Shown in pieces: positions 21,201 to 32,798 of a stretch of DNA of 64,000 nucleotides. The first letter of the stretch is position 1, and every line of letters begins with the position of its first letter. This stretch comes from Rehmannia glutinosa. Its lineage: Eukaryota > Streptophyta > Magnoliopsida > Lamiales > Orobanchaceae. The notes under the pieces are model-generated. The model searched no databases. It was not told where the DNA came from and worked only from the letters and a program-made list of their open reading frames with translations. The position numbers and the translations under genes are program-made. The stretch lies in assembly GCA_016081115.2 (NCBI GenBank), contig JABTTQ020002833.1, forward strand, positions 62,001-126,000, written 5' to 3'.

Positions 21201-21636
21201 ATTTTGAAATAACTAATATTTGGAGTTCTTCCTTTCCAAAGCTCATATGGAGTTTTATTCATTTTAGGGTGAATATAAACTCAATTAATGACATAACAAG
21301 CGGTACTTACGGCTTCGCCCAAAAATATTTTGGAAGTAAAAATTCATTGAGCATGGACCGACTCATTCCTTGAAGTGTCCGATTCTTCCATTTGGCTACT
21401 CCATTTTGTTGAGGTGTCCTGGAGCCGAAAATTGTGACCATATTCCTTGGTTTCACAAAAGACTCTAAATTCCCCATCAAATTCTCCACCTCAATCACTT
21501 CGAATAGACTTTATGGTATCTTCTTTTTCATTTTCAATAAGTCTACACAACTTAACAAACTCATTAACGGCATCGCTTTTAGTTGCAAGAAAAAGAGCCC
21601 AAGTATATCTAGAAAATCATCGACTATAACAAAATT
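21201..21636 (-). pseudogene. Family-B integrase core, truncated by a family-A LTR
   Basis: Minus-strand reading gives 'LMGNLESFVKPRNM' and 'SRTPQQNGVAKWKNRTLQGM', then 'SRSMLNEFLLPKYFWAKP', the third part of the copia integrase core. The residue after GVA is Lys where the catalytic Glu is normal (GVAERKNR in the copy at 45600). The second-Asp motif 'IRSD.GGEF' has a TGA stop in place of Arg. Sequence ends at 21636 where TGTTGGGAAA of the family-A LTR starts. Confidence 0.8.
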
Positions 21637-23185
21637 TGTTGGGAAATTTATTTTATAGATTTTGATGAATGCCATGTAAACTTAAACTAGAAAGTTGGCA
21701 CCCCATTTTCCTTGTAATTTTTATTGTAATAGATAAATTTGGAAAAACCGAGTCAAGTCATTTTGTGCCGGGAAATACAAGAAGTCAACTAAAGATCGAA
21801 GTGAAGACTCCGTTGTGGAACAACCGAGTACGACCAAGAAGGAAGATCAAGAACTTGACGGAAGATGTATCGGTGAGGAACATTTGTGTGAAGTGTCACC
21901 AAAGTCATCTCAAGAAGCCAAGTCACAAGTTGAAAATGACGGTTGAGTCTTCAAATGATTGGAGCGACTCAAGTCACTGGGAAATAGGCTGACCAAGAAA
22001 AGTCAATGAAAGGAATCCGTTGCTGACGTAAGTCAAAAACATTACTTAAATAAGTAATACTTCCATGTTGCAGTCTTAAAGTGCTCGTCCCACAAGCGTG
22101 CAAAAGGAATAAACCAATGGGAAGCACCGCACCTTGTGTCGAACCACGAAAAAGTGAATACTAATTTAATACGAGGAAAGGTCTACATCTCAAGATTGAA
22201 GACCAAGAAAAGACAAGCCAACGAACACAAAGTGTCTTTTTGAAAATCAGCCTATCTCTTCAACGGGGCGATTTTTGAAAGTTCACTATAAAAGGTGAGG
22301 AAATTCATTGAGAAAAGGTTGCCTTGAATACGAACCACGAACAAGCAAGCAATATTCAAATCAGTAACCTGCAAATATTCTCAAAGATATTACAACAAAT
22401 CCTCAAGCACGAAACTCGAAGGAAATCAATCCAACACAAAATTGTGAAGGAAAGACAATTTCAAAGTTGTTGAAGAGGAAACTTTTGAAGAATCAAAAAG
22501 GGTGTACTTTCCAAGGAGGATTGTAGGAAGGTTCAAGGTCGAACCAAGTATCAAGTCATTGGAGGGCTTCGTGATCAAATCCAAGAGCTTGAGAAAGTGA
22601 GATGAAGTAGCAAGCGCATTTTGCCGCCATGAAGAAGCCGAGTCGGACGAGAAGCCATTTGTGTGATCAAAGTTGTCTCTAGGAGACTGTTCACCACTTT
22701 GTAAACCGATCATTACTTTTAGTGGATTCCTCCGGGGAGTTGGAGAAAAGAGGATTAGAAGAATTACCCCATCTTGAACCTCTATAAAAATCAATGTGTC
22801 ATTTATTTTTCAAAGACATTTACATTTATGCATATCTACTTTATATCTATTTTGATAAACTTATGTGCTATCCAAAACTAATTAATAACCAAGTGCTAAA
22901 ATCAAGTGTTAAAACAAGTTTAAAACAAATCAAAGGGTGTTAATAATTCCTCCGATAAAACCAACACATCCAAGTTAAGTTTCGGGTTAAACAAAGTGAG
23001 TTATTCTATCAACAAACTCTATCGAAGTGCATTGAGTGGCTAACTCTATTTGAATAACCAACATAGATGTCCCTAAAGGACTTAATTTGTTTGTGTTAAC
23101 TCAGTAATTTCTTTAAAAGGACTAAATCTAAAATTTGGTAAGGTTTATTCAACCCCCTTCTAAACCTTACTCACACCCTTGGGAC
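21637..23185 (+). repeat. Family-A LTR A (about 1.55 kb)
   Basis: Starts TGTTGGGAAATTTATTTTA at its junction with family-B integrase and ends 'CACACCCTTGGGAC'. The last bases (CTACA) are missing, so the PBS follows directly. A TATA box is at 22287-22295. The 3' part contains 'GGATTCCTCCGGGGAGTTGG' and 'GAATTACCCCATCTTGAACC', shared with all A/A' LTRs. Confidence 0.9.
22287..22295 (+). promoter_or_regulatory. TATA box in LTR A
   Basis: TATAAAAGG after 'GTTCAC', conserved at 33445 in LTR B. In the inverted LTR C the same site reads TACAAAAGG on the minus strand, a weakened box. Confidence 0.75.
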
Positions 23186-23200
23186 TGGTATCGATGCGGT
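23186..23200 (+). other. Primer-binding site of family-A copy 1
   Basis: TGGTATCGATGCGGT, a corrupted match to the initiator-Met primer site TGGTATCAGAGC. Confidence 0.7.
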
Positions 23201-23312
23201 TGGTTCATTGAGCCTTCCGCATGACCAGTTCTTGAACTAGATCTCTATCTTTTCTAAAAGATTTTTAACACTTGCATTTTCAAAATCTTTCATTCTAAGC
23301 AAGGTTATTATC

Positions 23313-25580
23313 ATGGAAGCGAATTTGACACGCATCCCTATGTTCTTTGTTGAGGAATTTGATGATTTGGAAAATTCGTATGCAGGCTCATTTATCCGCT
23401 TTACATGATGAAATGTGGCTTGTGATAGAGGATGGGCCTTTGCAAATACTTAAAGTGAACACGTTTGTAAGAATAGCAAATTGTTGTAGTAGCGTGAAGC
23501 GAGATGAAGACAGGACCGGCCATGGTGGAAAAGCCAAGGATCGAGTGGACCAACGATGAGAGAAAAAGATACAACTTGGATAATGTGGCCAGGACATTCT
23601 CTACAAGACATTGGACAAAGCAATGTTCAATAAAGTCAAATCTTGTAAATCATAAAAGAAATCTGGGATAAGTTAACTTTAATTTGTGAAGGATCCGAGC
23701 AAATTATAGAAAATAAATTGTCGATTCTTTGTACAAAAATTTGAAAGTTTTAAAATGCTTGCAGTGAAACCTTGGATCACTAGATGCCGATTCACTTTGA
23801 AATCACAAATGAGCTATCAAAGACTTGGGAAAGAATATACACAAAAGGAAATGTGTATGAAGATTAAGAAGCCTTCCAATGAATGGGAAATGAAGATCAT
23901 GGCCCCGAGACATTCAATGAACCTCACAACAACATCCAATCATGAGCTATTCTCATATCTCAAAGCCTACGAGTTTGAGCCGAGAAGAAATGAGCAAGAG
24001 GAGATAGTTGTACCTAAGACGATTGCACTTATAGTCAAGGATGGAAAGAAAGTAAGTCAAGGAAGCCATAGACCAGGAGGAGATTGCCCCTGTTGGTTAA
24101 AAGATTCAACAAGTTCTTCAATAAGAACTACAAAAGAAACAAGGGTGAATCTTCCAGGAGACATTGGCTCCCTCCAAGTCAAGGGAAGACAGCCACTCAA
24201 GAGAGCCGAGCATCAAAGGGTTGAATATCAGAGCCGATAACCCAAGGCGGAAAGAGCGATCAAAGAGCGAGAACTGTGTTGGGCTGTAGACAACTAGGAC
24301 ATTTTGCAATGACTGTTCCTATCCACCAGTCATTAAATACATAAATGAAGAAGAAATAAAAGTCTTTAGAGAAAGAAGATAGGAAAAGAAGAAATCCATT
24401 TTGGCTGTTGAGACTACTCAAGTGATTCGGAAGAAGAACCAATGATCCTGTCTAATGGCTAAAGAACAAGATCAACCAGACCAAGAAGATGAGGTACACT
24501 CTAACTCATCTCATTGATTCTTGTGATAGTGATTGTGATACACACACTTCATCACCCTTTGATCTTTATGATTCATTAGGCAAAATGATGAAAGACTTTG
24601 AGCACATTAAATCCTCACACACACTATTAAATGAGGAAAACAGTGGCTCAAAGCCAAAACTCACGGTGACTAATGAGTGAGTACTCTAAGTCACATAGGT
24701 GATGAGAACAAAGAGTCAAGGCCGAGAATGCTAAACTAATAGCAGAGATAGTTTGCTATAGCAAAGAGGGAAAATGATCTCAAAAATGTGATTGCTTCAT
24801 TTACAAAGGCATCTAAATCATTATATGACCTTATCATGAGCCAAAAAGAGTGTGGAGACAAGACAGCATAGGATTCAATTCCCTTGTGCACGGTCAAACT
24901 CCGAGAGTGACTTTGGAAAAGGGATCTTCAAGCAATGAAACATCTCACAAGTCCAAAACACCAAATGTTGCACCCACATTCATTTCAAAGCACAATCACA
25001 AACAAACGGCCTTGGATATAAAGGGAAAGGAAAAAATAAATTGATTGAGTATCTTTGAGAGGACAAGCGAGAAGAAATCCAGCAGAGTTCCTCAAAAACT
25101 CCAAATAGAAAGTACTCTACGAAAATTAAACAGAGCTACTAAAAACCTCGGAAGTTTTATCAAAGAAACACATATGATGGGAATGGTAGAAATTACCCGA
25201 GCCAAGCTGATTGGAATAATGTGAAATATCAGCAAAGTCCAATGGAATACAAGCCTAGATGGCAAAGACCTAGACCTCAGCAAAGGTCATTCCAAAGGCA
25301 AAAGAGCTATTATCAGCACACATATGCACCCAGGCACTACACTCAAAAATATCACAACTACCCAAAGAAGGCAATTGCTAAAACACACACACAGGCATAC
25401 AGACAAAAGAGACAGTTGTATGAACCTAAAACCCCCAAGCAATTTGCCAAAGTGAATTATGATTATGGCACAGATAGATGGCAACCTCTTAGAGTCAAGT
25501 CATTTGGCTATAGGTTGGTTGGATCATCTTACAACACTAACCCCTCAGGACCCATGCAAGTATGGGTACCTAAAAACTAA
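23313..25580 (+). pseudogene. Family-A gag, copy 1
   Basis: The ATG at 23313 opens 'MEANLTRIPMF', shifting frame within 20 codons. The frame at 23347 then gives 'WKIRMQAHLSALHDEMWLVI'. Later pieces are 'YNLDN' and 'HSMNLTTTSNHELFSYLKAY', from the copia gag core, then the coiled segment 'SLGKMMKDFEHIKSSHTLLN'. A knuckle near 24272-24315 still reads GCRQLGHFA but its last Cys is out of frame. The intact C-terminal frame (25221-25580, 119 residues) is Gln/Tyr/Arg-rich and ends 'VWVPKN', the usual junction to protease. Gag would build the particle and bind RNA. Confidence 0.85.
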
Positions 25581-25589
25581 TTTCCTTGA

Positions 25590-26215
25590 TTGCAGGTTCA
25601 AGGAACAGTTGAGTGCCAAGGAACCTGGTACATGGATAGTGGTTGTTCCAGACATATGACAGGAAACAAGAAAAATCTGTCAAGATTCAAGGATATTGAG
25701 GCGCAAAAGTCATATTTGGAGGAAATGAAGCTCGGGAGAAATAAAAGGCTTTGGATCCATCAAGAAAAATGGATTGGAAATCACGGATGTTGCTTATGTT
25801 GAAGGCCTCAACTTCAACTGTTAAGCATCGCCCATCTGTGACAAGGGTTACAATGTTGGATTCAATATGGGAGTATGCCGGATTAAAGATTTGAATCAAA
25901 TGAAATAGTGTTGCAAGGATCAAGACAGAAGAATATGTATGTGGTAGATTGGTCTCTTTGCAACACCAAGCAGACTGTCTGTTAGCAAAGAGCACGGTCG
26001 AATCAACTTGGTGGCTGTGGCACAAGAAGTGAGTCATCGAACTTCAAGACAATCAACAAGCTTGCAAGCAGTCATCTTGTGGAAGGATTTCCGGACTCGG
26101 TGTACAAGAAGGAAAGTGTATGTGTGCATGCGGATGGGAAAGCGAGATCAAATCTTCATTCAAGGAGAAGCCTAGTCATTCTTCAACAAGGATATTGCAT
26201 CATTTGCATATGGAT
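25590..26215 (+). pseudogene. Family-A protease and GAG-pre-integrase region, copy 1
   Basis: The frame from 25590 includes 'GTWYMDSGCSRHMTGNKKNL', then 'SRFKDIE'. DSGCSRHMTG is the copia protease active site (DSG) plus its conserved flank, and it is intact. Downstream, in other frames, comes the GAG-pre-integrase domain around 26100, with remnants of 'C..C..GK'-type text. A shift occurs soon after the active site. Protease would process gag-pol. Confidence 0.85.
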
Positions 26216-26990
26216 TTGTTTGGTCGATTGAACCAGCCAGCAGAAGTGGAAAGAAATACACCTTAGTGGTGGTAGATGATTATTCAAGATATACATGGAC
26301 AATCTTCATGTGCAAAAAGAAGGAAACCTTGCAAAAGTTACCATAGTCGATGAAAAGAGTTTAAAATGAAAAGAGCCAAACCATTATAAAGATAAGGTCC
26401 GATAGAGGAACTGAGTTTGTCAATGGGATAATAACTCAGTACTGTGTTGAAAATGGTATTGCTCATGAGTTATCTGCAGCTAGAACTCCACAACAAAATG
26501 GAGTAGCTGAAAGGAGGACAGAACTCTCAAGAAAGTTGCAAGAACCATGTTAATGTGAAGCTAGATTGCGTAAGAGATTTTTGGTGAAGCCATCAACACG
26601 CATGCTATACTCGGAATAGATGCATGATGAATAGATAGCCGACAAAGACTCCTATGAAGTATGGGGGAGAAAGCCAAATGTTGCATATTTTAGAATATTT
26701 GGATGTAAATGCTTCATCCACAACAATGGCAAGGATAATCTAAAGGTTTTTGATGCTAAAGGCGATGAAGGTATCTTTTTGGGATACTCGGTGAGAGCAA
26801 AGCCTATAGAGTGCGGAACAAGAGGACTATGGTCACGAGAAGAGTCTATCCATGTGGTTTTTGATGAACCAAATGTGAATGGAGAAGACATTGAAGAGTT
26901 AGCCGATAAATTTGAATCACCCAACTATGCGAGAAGAGTCCTTATGTTGAAGCCAAGTAAAGAGTGATCACCAAGATGAAGATGAGATAG
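26216..26990 (+). pseudogene. Family-A integrase, copy 1
   Basis: The core starts near 26216 with the LFGR segment. The first catalytic Asp lies in 'VVVDDYSRYTW' (about 26263-26290). The second is in 'IRSDRGTEFVNG' (Asp codon 26401-26403). The Glu is in 'PQQNGVAERR' (near 26509). All three are present, but in different frames and with stops between. The C-terminal part follows with 'GRKPNVAYFRIFGCKCFIHN' (about 26670-26725) and a linker 'DEPNVNGEDIEELADKFE'. Confidence 0.85.
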
Positions 26991-27185
26991 CTGAATCTCA
27001 AAGACATCTGGAAAGTCTGCGGTGAATGATGATGAAAGAGCTTCTCAAGATAAACCGTGCGAGACAATTTGAACCCGGTGATTTGCTTCAACTTGATGTG
27101 AGATGGTGAGAGACCATCTACCGAGTTAGTCATTGGAGATGTTAGAGATGGTGTAAGAACAAGATCCGAGCTCAAAGAAGAAGCA

Positions 27186-27730
27186 ATGTTCACTTGTTTT
27201 ATCTCCCAAATAGAGCCAAAAGTTGTGTCCCAAGCATTGGATGACACACATTGGATTCAAGCCATGCAAGAAGAGAATCGGTTTGAAAGAAACAAAGTGT
27301 GGGAATTGGTACGAGAGACCAACCCATCGAGAATGTTATTGGCACAAAATGGGTTTTTAGAAATAAGATGAATGAGAAAGGATCTGTGGTAAGAAACAAA
27401 GCAAGATTGGTAGCCAAAGGGTATTGCCAAGAAGAGGGAATAGATTTTGATGAAACCTTTGCACTGTTGCAAGATTAGAAGCAATAAGGATGTTTCTTGC
27501 CTATCTTTGCTCACAAGAACTTCATTTGTATATCAAATGGATGTGAAAAGTGCATTCTTAAATCATTAGAGGAAGAAGTCTATGTTGAACAACCTCCAGG
27601 TTTTTAGCGTAAGACTATTGGAGATAAGGTGTACAAGCTCAAGAAAGCATTATATGGATTAAAACAGCACCAAGAGCATGGTATGATACATTATCTCAAT
27701 TTCTAAGCGATAATGGATTCAACCACATGA
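27186..27730 (+). pseudogene. Family-A reverse transcriptase, copy 1, catalytic block deleted
   Basis: The start reads 'IEPKVVSQALDDTHWIQAMQ', then 'RFERNKVWELV', 'VRNKARLVAKGYCQEEGIDF' and 'EEEVYVEQPPGF'-type text in changing frames. After 'FLSDNGFN' (about 27722) the sequence jumps to RNase H text ('RILRYRR'). Compared with copy 2, about 465 bp are gone, including the YVDD box. Copy 3 has the same deletion at about 52371. Without this block the RT could not polymerise. Confidence 0.85.
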
Positions 27731-28262
27731 CTTGACTAAGAGAATCCTAAGATATCGAAGGGATGCCAGGAAGTTGGCTTATGGTATCCAAAGGAAGGTG
27801 GATTCAAGCTAAATTGTTACTCGGCTATGCGGGATGTAGAGTTGATAGGAATAGTACTTCGGTACATGTCAAATGCTTGAAACAGATTGGTTTCCTGGTT
27901 TAGCAAGAAACAAAATTCAATAGCCACATCCACACCAAGCGAGTACATAGGCTGGGCATTTGTTGTGTCCGAGTTTTATGGATGAGACAAACCGGTGAGA
28001 GATTATGAAATTGAAGAAAAAGAGATTCCAATTATGTGTGATAACACAAGTGCTATTGCAATCACTCGTAAATCGTGTTGAATTCAAGAACAAAGCACAT
28101 TGATGTCGATATCATTTTATAAGAGATCATGTTGAAAGGAAAGACATCACTTTGGAATATATCTCAACCGATAAACGAGTTAGTGACATATTCACCAAGC
28201 CCTTATGTGAATCAAGATTTGAAGAGCTTAAGCATGAGCTAGGGTTAATTGAGGTGGGTTAA
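27731..28262 (+). pseudogene. Family-A RNase H, copy 1
   Basis: Contains 'FSKKQNSIATSTPSEYIG', then 'IPIMCDNTSAIAITRKS' and, after frame changes, the 'EYISTD' and 'FTKPLCESRFEELKHELG' block. It ends at a stop near 28261. These are the copia RNase H motifs (S.AEAEY.A, DN.SAI.I, FTKPL). Compare the better preserved open frame of copy 3 (52515-52919). Confidence 0.85.
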
Positions 28263-28811
28263 CACTCGAGAAGACTCAATCAAGAGATGGAAAATAGAAA
28301 GTGAGAAATGAACAAGTTTTTCACAACAACCAAGTGAAAGCTTGACCATATCGAAAAATCGGTTGTATCGAGTTAGGTGACGGTGAGTCGCTCAATGAAA
28401 GAGAGAAGAAAAGTTAAGTCATTTGTGAAATAAGTTTGAGTCATTTATGAGCTAATTGACAAAAACGCGATCGTTTTTAAATGAGCGGGAATGTTTTTAA
28501 GGATGACGCGTCAGCGTAATAATGATGGTTTGATCAAAAGTCGCACAAGAAGCATATGATTGGATATAAAATGCCGCCTTAAATGCGAGGAATTAAATGC
28601 GGTTTGACGTGCTAAATTTGAGCCGTTGATCTTGATCAAATTTCAAAAATCAAAAACCCGTCCTTTCATAACCCTTATATACGGTTTTCAGTCTTCTCTC
28701 TCACACTTTACTGAAAATTGTTCATCTTCAAAGCAAGTTCATTTCTCTCTCGCAAACCCTACGAGTTCTCAAGCAAGTTTATCAAGTTCTATTCGGTAAA
28801 ACTCTCTGCAA
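28263..28811 (+). promoter_or_regulatory. Spacer with promoter-like block before the extra ORF, copy 1
   Basis: Noncoding spacer of about 550 bp. Its last 140 bp contain CTTATATACGG (about 28675-28685), a TATA-like element, then a pyrimidine-rich tract (TCTTCTCTCTCACAC) and a leader to the ATG at 28812. The arrangement of TATA, CT-rich stretch, short leader and ATG is that of an ordinary plant promoter. The same block precedes the extra ORF in copy 3 (53330-53465). Promoter activity is inference. Confidence 0.55.
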
Positions 28812-31800
28812 ATGGCACCAAAGTTCGATTTTGTTAAGCTATCAAAGCAAATCTACTCTGGATCAACCATGGATTTTGAAGGGATGGTAAGCGGGGTTGA
28901 TTAAACCCTAGTAAAGAAATAGCTAATATGCTAGAAAAGTCCAGTCTCGAGGCCTTTTCTTACTATGGGAGTACTCGCTCACCTATCTTGAAGAGGTGGC
29001 GCAGTTCTATGTCAACGCTGAGGTGCAGGACAAGGGAATCAAGTCCTCCGTCCACCGTAAGGACATCATGATTATGCTAAGGACCTTGCGAGCATCCTTT
29101 GTTTCTCGCCATATGAGGTATGTCGGAAATAAAAGAAGTGATGTTAACTTGGGCATTTGCATGGAAAGAAGTAGCCAAACCATAGTGTCTTTGCAAAAAG
29201 TGGTCTACACGGTGAGAAAACGTTCTTTGAAGGGCGACTATCACAAGTGATGGATGTCGCCGCCAAGGAAGATGTATCCTTTGGAGGATCACTCGGATAT
29301 GGCCTAGTAATTGGCCATCGATGGAAGTGAAGGGCATTCTCTTCAACATGGAAAACCTTTCCATGTAAACAAGAAGATCTTTAGGGCTAATATTTCAGGA
29401 GCCCAAAACAAAGCCCATGCGAAGAAGGCGGATACGTGAGGGGAATCGGTGACCTCGAGGACACAACTGTTATCTCCCCTCCCACGAAGAAAGCTACAAA
29501 GAAAAAGGTCGCCCCTACAAAGAAAGAGACAGATGCCCCTTCACCGCCCCTGCAGACCAAGTCACCGCCCCTGCCAGCTCGTGTCTCCCGCCCTGAAGGT
29601 GAGCCGAGAAGGAAGCACAAGTACCTTCTCCGGACTATACGGAAGAAGAGGACTGCCAAGACAAGAAGGGCAGCTACCTCTAAGGAAACTCGGAAGGCCT
29701 TTACTTTGAAGAACCTAGGAGGAAACAGAACCAGCCATTCCTCTGGTTAAAATCAAATAAAGAAGGATAGTTAAGCTTTCGGAGCGTGAAAGGACAAAGT
29801 GAGTCCGCCACTCGGTTGGAGAAAGCATCTAAGGCTGAGACACTCAAGAAGTGCGGTCTCACGAAATGATAGATGAAACACCAACTCTGCTTGAAGGTGA
29901 TCGCAGAGGCACATAGAAGACCGGTGTGGGGAGGACAAGCGAGGACAAAGTAGCGGTGAGACAATGAATCCCCAATGAAAAGGTTGTCTCTCCGCCGCTC
30001 TCGACGCGCTCCACGAAGGTGAAGACCAAAAGTATGCTACCTTCCATCCCGAGAAAAGGAAGGACAAGAAGATGAGGATGAGGATGATGATGTTATCGTA
30101 CTTTCTCTTGTATATCCGGACATCCGGCGCCGTCACGTGAATGGAGGGCGTGGAAGCTAAGTCACTCAAGGGTGCGGTTTGAACGCCCTTAGTTCATAGA
30201 AGAAGAGGAGGAGTTGTTCTAATTTCTCGGCATCACTAAAGTAGTTCGTGCCCTTGATGAAGACAATTGCTTGAACATCTTGCAAATTTTCAAGGAGAAG
30301 GCTCAAGCCAAGCGGTGAGGAAAGCTGAAGCTCTCGAGCAAGCCAAAGATATGTCCTCTTCTTTGGAACTTTGGAACACACTCGCCCCTCATACGGATGT
30401 GTTGTCGAGAGTGATGAAGATATGGATCATGTTGCGCAAAGGAGAAGTCGGACATACATCAAGCTTTGAGGGAATCCGAGGATGTTGCATGAGCAACACA
30501 TGTTTGAAGGACCATGAGAGTCCTCACAATCTCTCCTGAGATAGACCACTGGGAGTAGTGCAAACAGATTGCCACGATTATAGCCGCAACTACATCCCAG
30601 TACACTACGAAAATGGGTCCAAGGGACTTGGCGATGGCGGGATTTTGGGCACCCAAGTTGAGCCAACCCCTCATCGAAGGTGTTTTACCACTGCCCCACG
30701 TCGAGCACTCAACGAAGTAGCCGAGAGTCCGGAGAAGAGTGACCCCATCATCACTCACTCGGGTGGTGTGCGGTGGGGGAAACTCACTCCTCGCTGCGGT
30801 AGGGTCGAAGGATCTGCGGTGACTCCACAATGAAGAAAGAATGCGAAGAGGAAAGCGAAAAAGAACCACATGAGGTTGAGTCTGTCCATCCGGTTGAAGT
30901 GTCGGCTACTTTGCGGGCTAAGGACATTAATCGCTATCTATTGTCGAGGCACGGGATGAAAATGCCACGGGAGTTAACACTCTAGGCAATGAAAGTGCAA
31001 TCGAGGGTTGAGACTCCTTTGGATGCCACGGTCCCAAGACCCTAAGACAACCGCAACTATCGAAGGGAATGTAGAAGGCCTCTCTGCGAGTTGAGGGCTG
31101 GAGGTGTTGAAGGCCCAAGGGAAGTTAAGACCTCCCTGGGTAAAGTTCAAGAAGTTCATAACATCCCTCTTGTTAACATTCTTCAATCCGAGAAGGAGAT
31201 TAGTGCACTTCATGACTCCCAGGAAAATCTCGACATATCATTTCGGGGTCGAAGATGGTGAGTCCACACCTATTAAACATCAAAAGGACCCGGTGAGGAT
31301 GTTCTCCCACGACGAAGTCGATCGAGTTTTAAAGTCGCTCGTCAAACTTTCAACTTCGATGATGAACCAAGCCCCTAGGTTTCACCATCTTCCAATGACG
31401 CCGATGTTGCGATCGAGCAGGTAATTCATTTAGAAAAATCTCGAGGTCGAAGAAGTCATTAAGGCAGTGAGGCTCGATCGGTGTCAACCAACCCTCGAAC
31501 AAGGCCCGGTGGGCAGGAGTCATCTGCGCGAGGCTCCACGATTTAAAAGATCGACTCAACCAAGATCATCACAGGCACAAACTGAAATTTCAATCCCTTA
31601 TGCGAGATGATACTTTTGAGCAACTATTTCCCTTTTCACTTGAGTCGCGAGCTAGAGGAAGAGAAATGACTAAAGAGCAAATGACGATACACTTTGTTCA
31701 AGAAGATCCAATAACCCCTACCGACTCCATTGTACCAATGAGACTTTGATTTTGATCTTTGAATGGCGGCAAAATCGAATCGGGAGGATGTTTGAGATCC

Positions 31801-32798
31801 ATGAAGTCTTCAAGAAAATTTATGGAGAGATTGAGAAGATCGACGGCACCAGGCCTCATTAGATCTACGTCCGGACAATGAGAGATGCCACCCTCACAAA
31901 TGAGACTTAAGAGGAATAGTGGTACGGATCGGGAGTGGTGTTAGCGATAGAGTGCAATGCGATTCGAACAAGTTCGATATTTTAAGGCATTGTACAATAA
32001 GATGCTTATTTGGAGTCTTGACAATGCTTATATGAAACAGAGGATGCAGGCATATATGGAAAGATTGCATGCCTCCCACACAACTAAAATGGATTTTTGC
32101 GTGAATTTCATCGAAAAGAAAGTGCGTGTTGAGGAGAACATGAATACAGTTCAACCTTCTCATGGTGAAATAAAAGCTGGTGGCATCTGAATCAAAAGCC
32201 ACTCGCTCGAATTTCGAACAAAGACATGTCGCAGTGAGACTCAGCGTAACTCGGCTCTCACAGATGGACTTAATGCTTGCGGGAATGTTCCCTGGGGTCC
32301 CTCTCTCCATTGATGATGCCAAAAAGGGGGAAGAGGAGTTGGGGAAAAGTCAAAGAATTTGACACTAATGATTCTTTGAAACCCTCGGCAAGGTCATGTG
32401 ATGACCTCAATAATCGGCAAACTTCAAGAACTCTGCCGATCGAACACTCTTTGTGCCCATGTCGAGAAAAGAAAGATTGTAGTAGCGGATCGAGTTAGAG
32501 TTCGATAAAAATACGGATGCCCGCATTGAAGCGATGATGAAACAATTGGGTGGCATTCCGACGAGGAAGGATCAAGATCTTTATTCGGATGATGGATCTA
32601 AGCCAAGATCTCGTTGAAGAATTTAAGACGCTCGAATCCAAAGGCTATTTCCGGAAGACGCGTCGTAGCCCAAGCTTGGGATGCATCTTGGGAGAAAGGT
32701 CGAAGTTATGCGAAGAAGGCGATAGCAGCAGACTACAAAGCATCCATTCAATTTGTAGCGAAAAACTCCCATACAAATATACACCCGAGGAGGAGGAG
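28812..32798 (+). pseudogene. Family-A 3' extra ('env-like') ORF region, copy 1
   Basis: The ATG at 28812 opens 'MAPKFDFVKLSKQIYSG', stopped after 29 codons. Shifted frames continue with 'VAQFYVNAEVQDKGIKSS' (29010), Lys/Pro-rich text around 29480-29700, an acidic stretch, Ala/Glu-rich helices (30300-30500), 'FKKF' and 'DPVRMFSHDEVDRVLKSLV' (31290-31360), and a C-terminal helical part to 'SIDDAKKGEEE' (32310). Further sequence with 'KAIAADYKASIQFVAKNSH' runs to the LTR. The length, near 4 kb, is large for a copia element. It occupies the place of the SIRE envelope-like ORF but I see no clear signal peptide, fusion segment or membrane anchor. Function unknown. Confidence 0.65.

Larger units (their letters stand above)
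16628..21636 (-). mobile_element. Family-B SIRE-type copia element, 5'-truncated
   Basis: On the minus strand the order is integrase (part), RT, RNase H, a 1.3-kb 3' region, PPT and 3' LTR. This is the copia order, with integrase before RT. The element is cut inside integrase at 21636/21637 by a family-A LTR, so its gag, protease and 5' LTR are missing here. RT text such as 'MYGLKQAPRAWYDRL' and 'MLMQGEFEMSMMG' matches SIRE/Maximus copia elements. A second, rearranged copy lies at 40143-47300. Confidence 0.85.

Noticed and set aside
28812..32798. Calling the extra ORF a true viral envelope gene
   Set aside because: Only its position supports this. I see no signal peptide, fusion peptide or membrane anchor in the readable frames.
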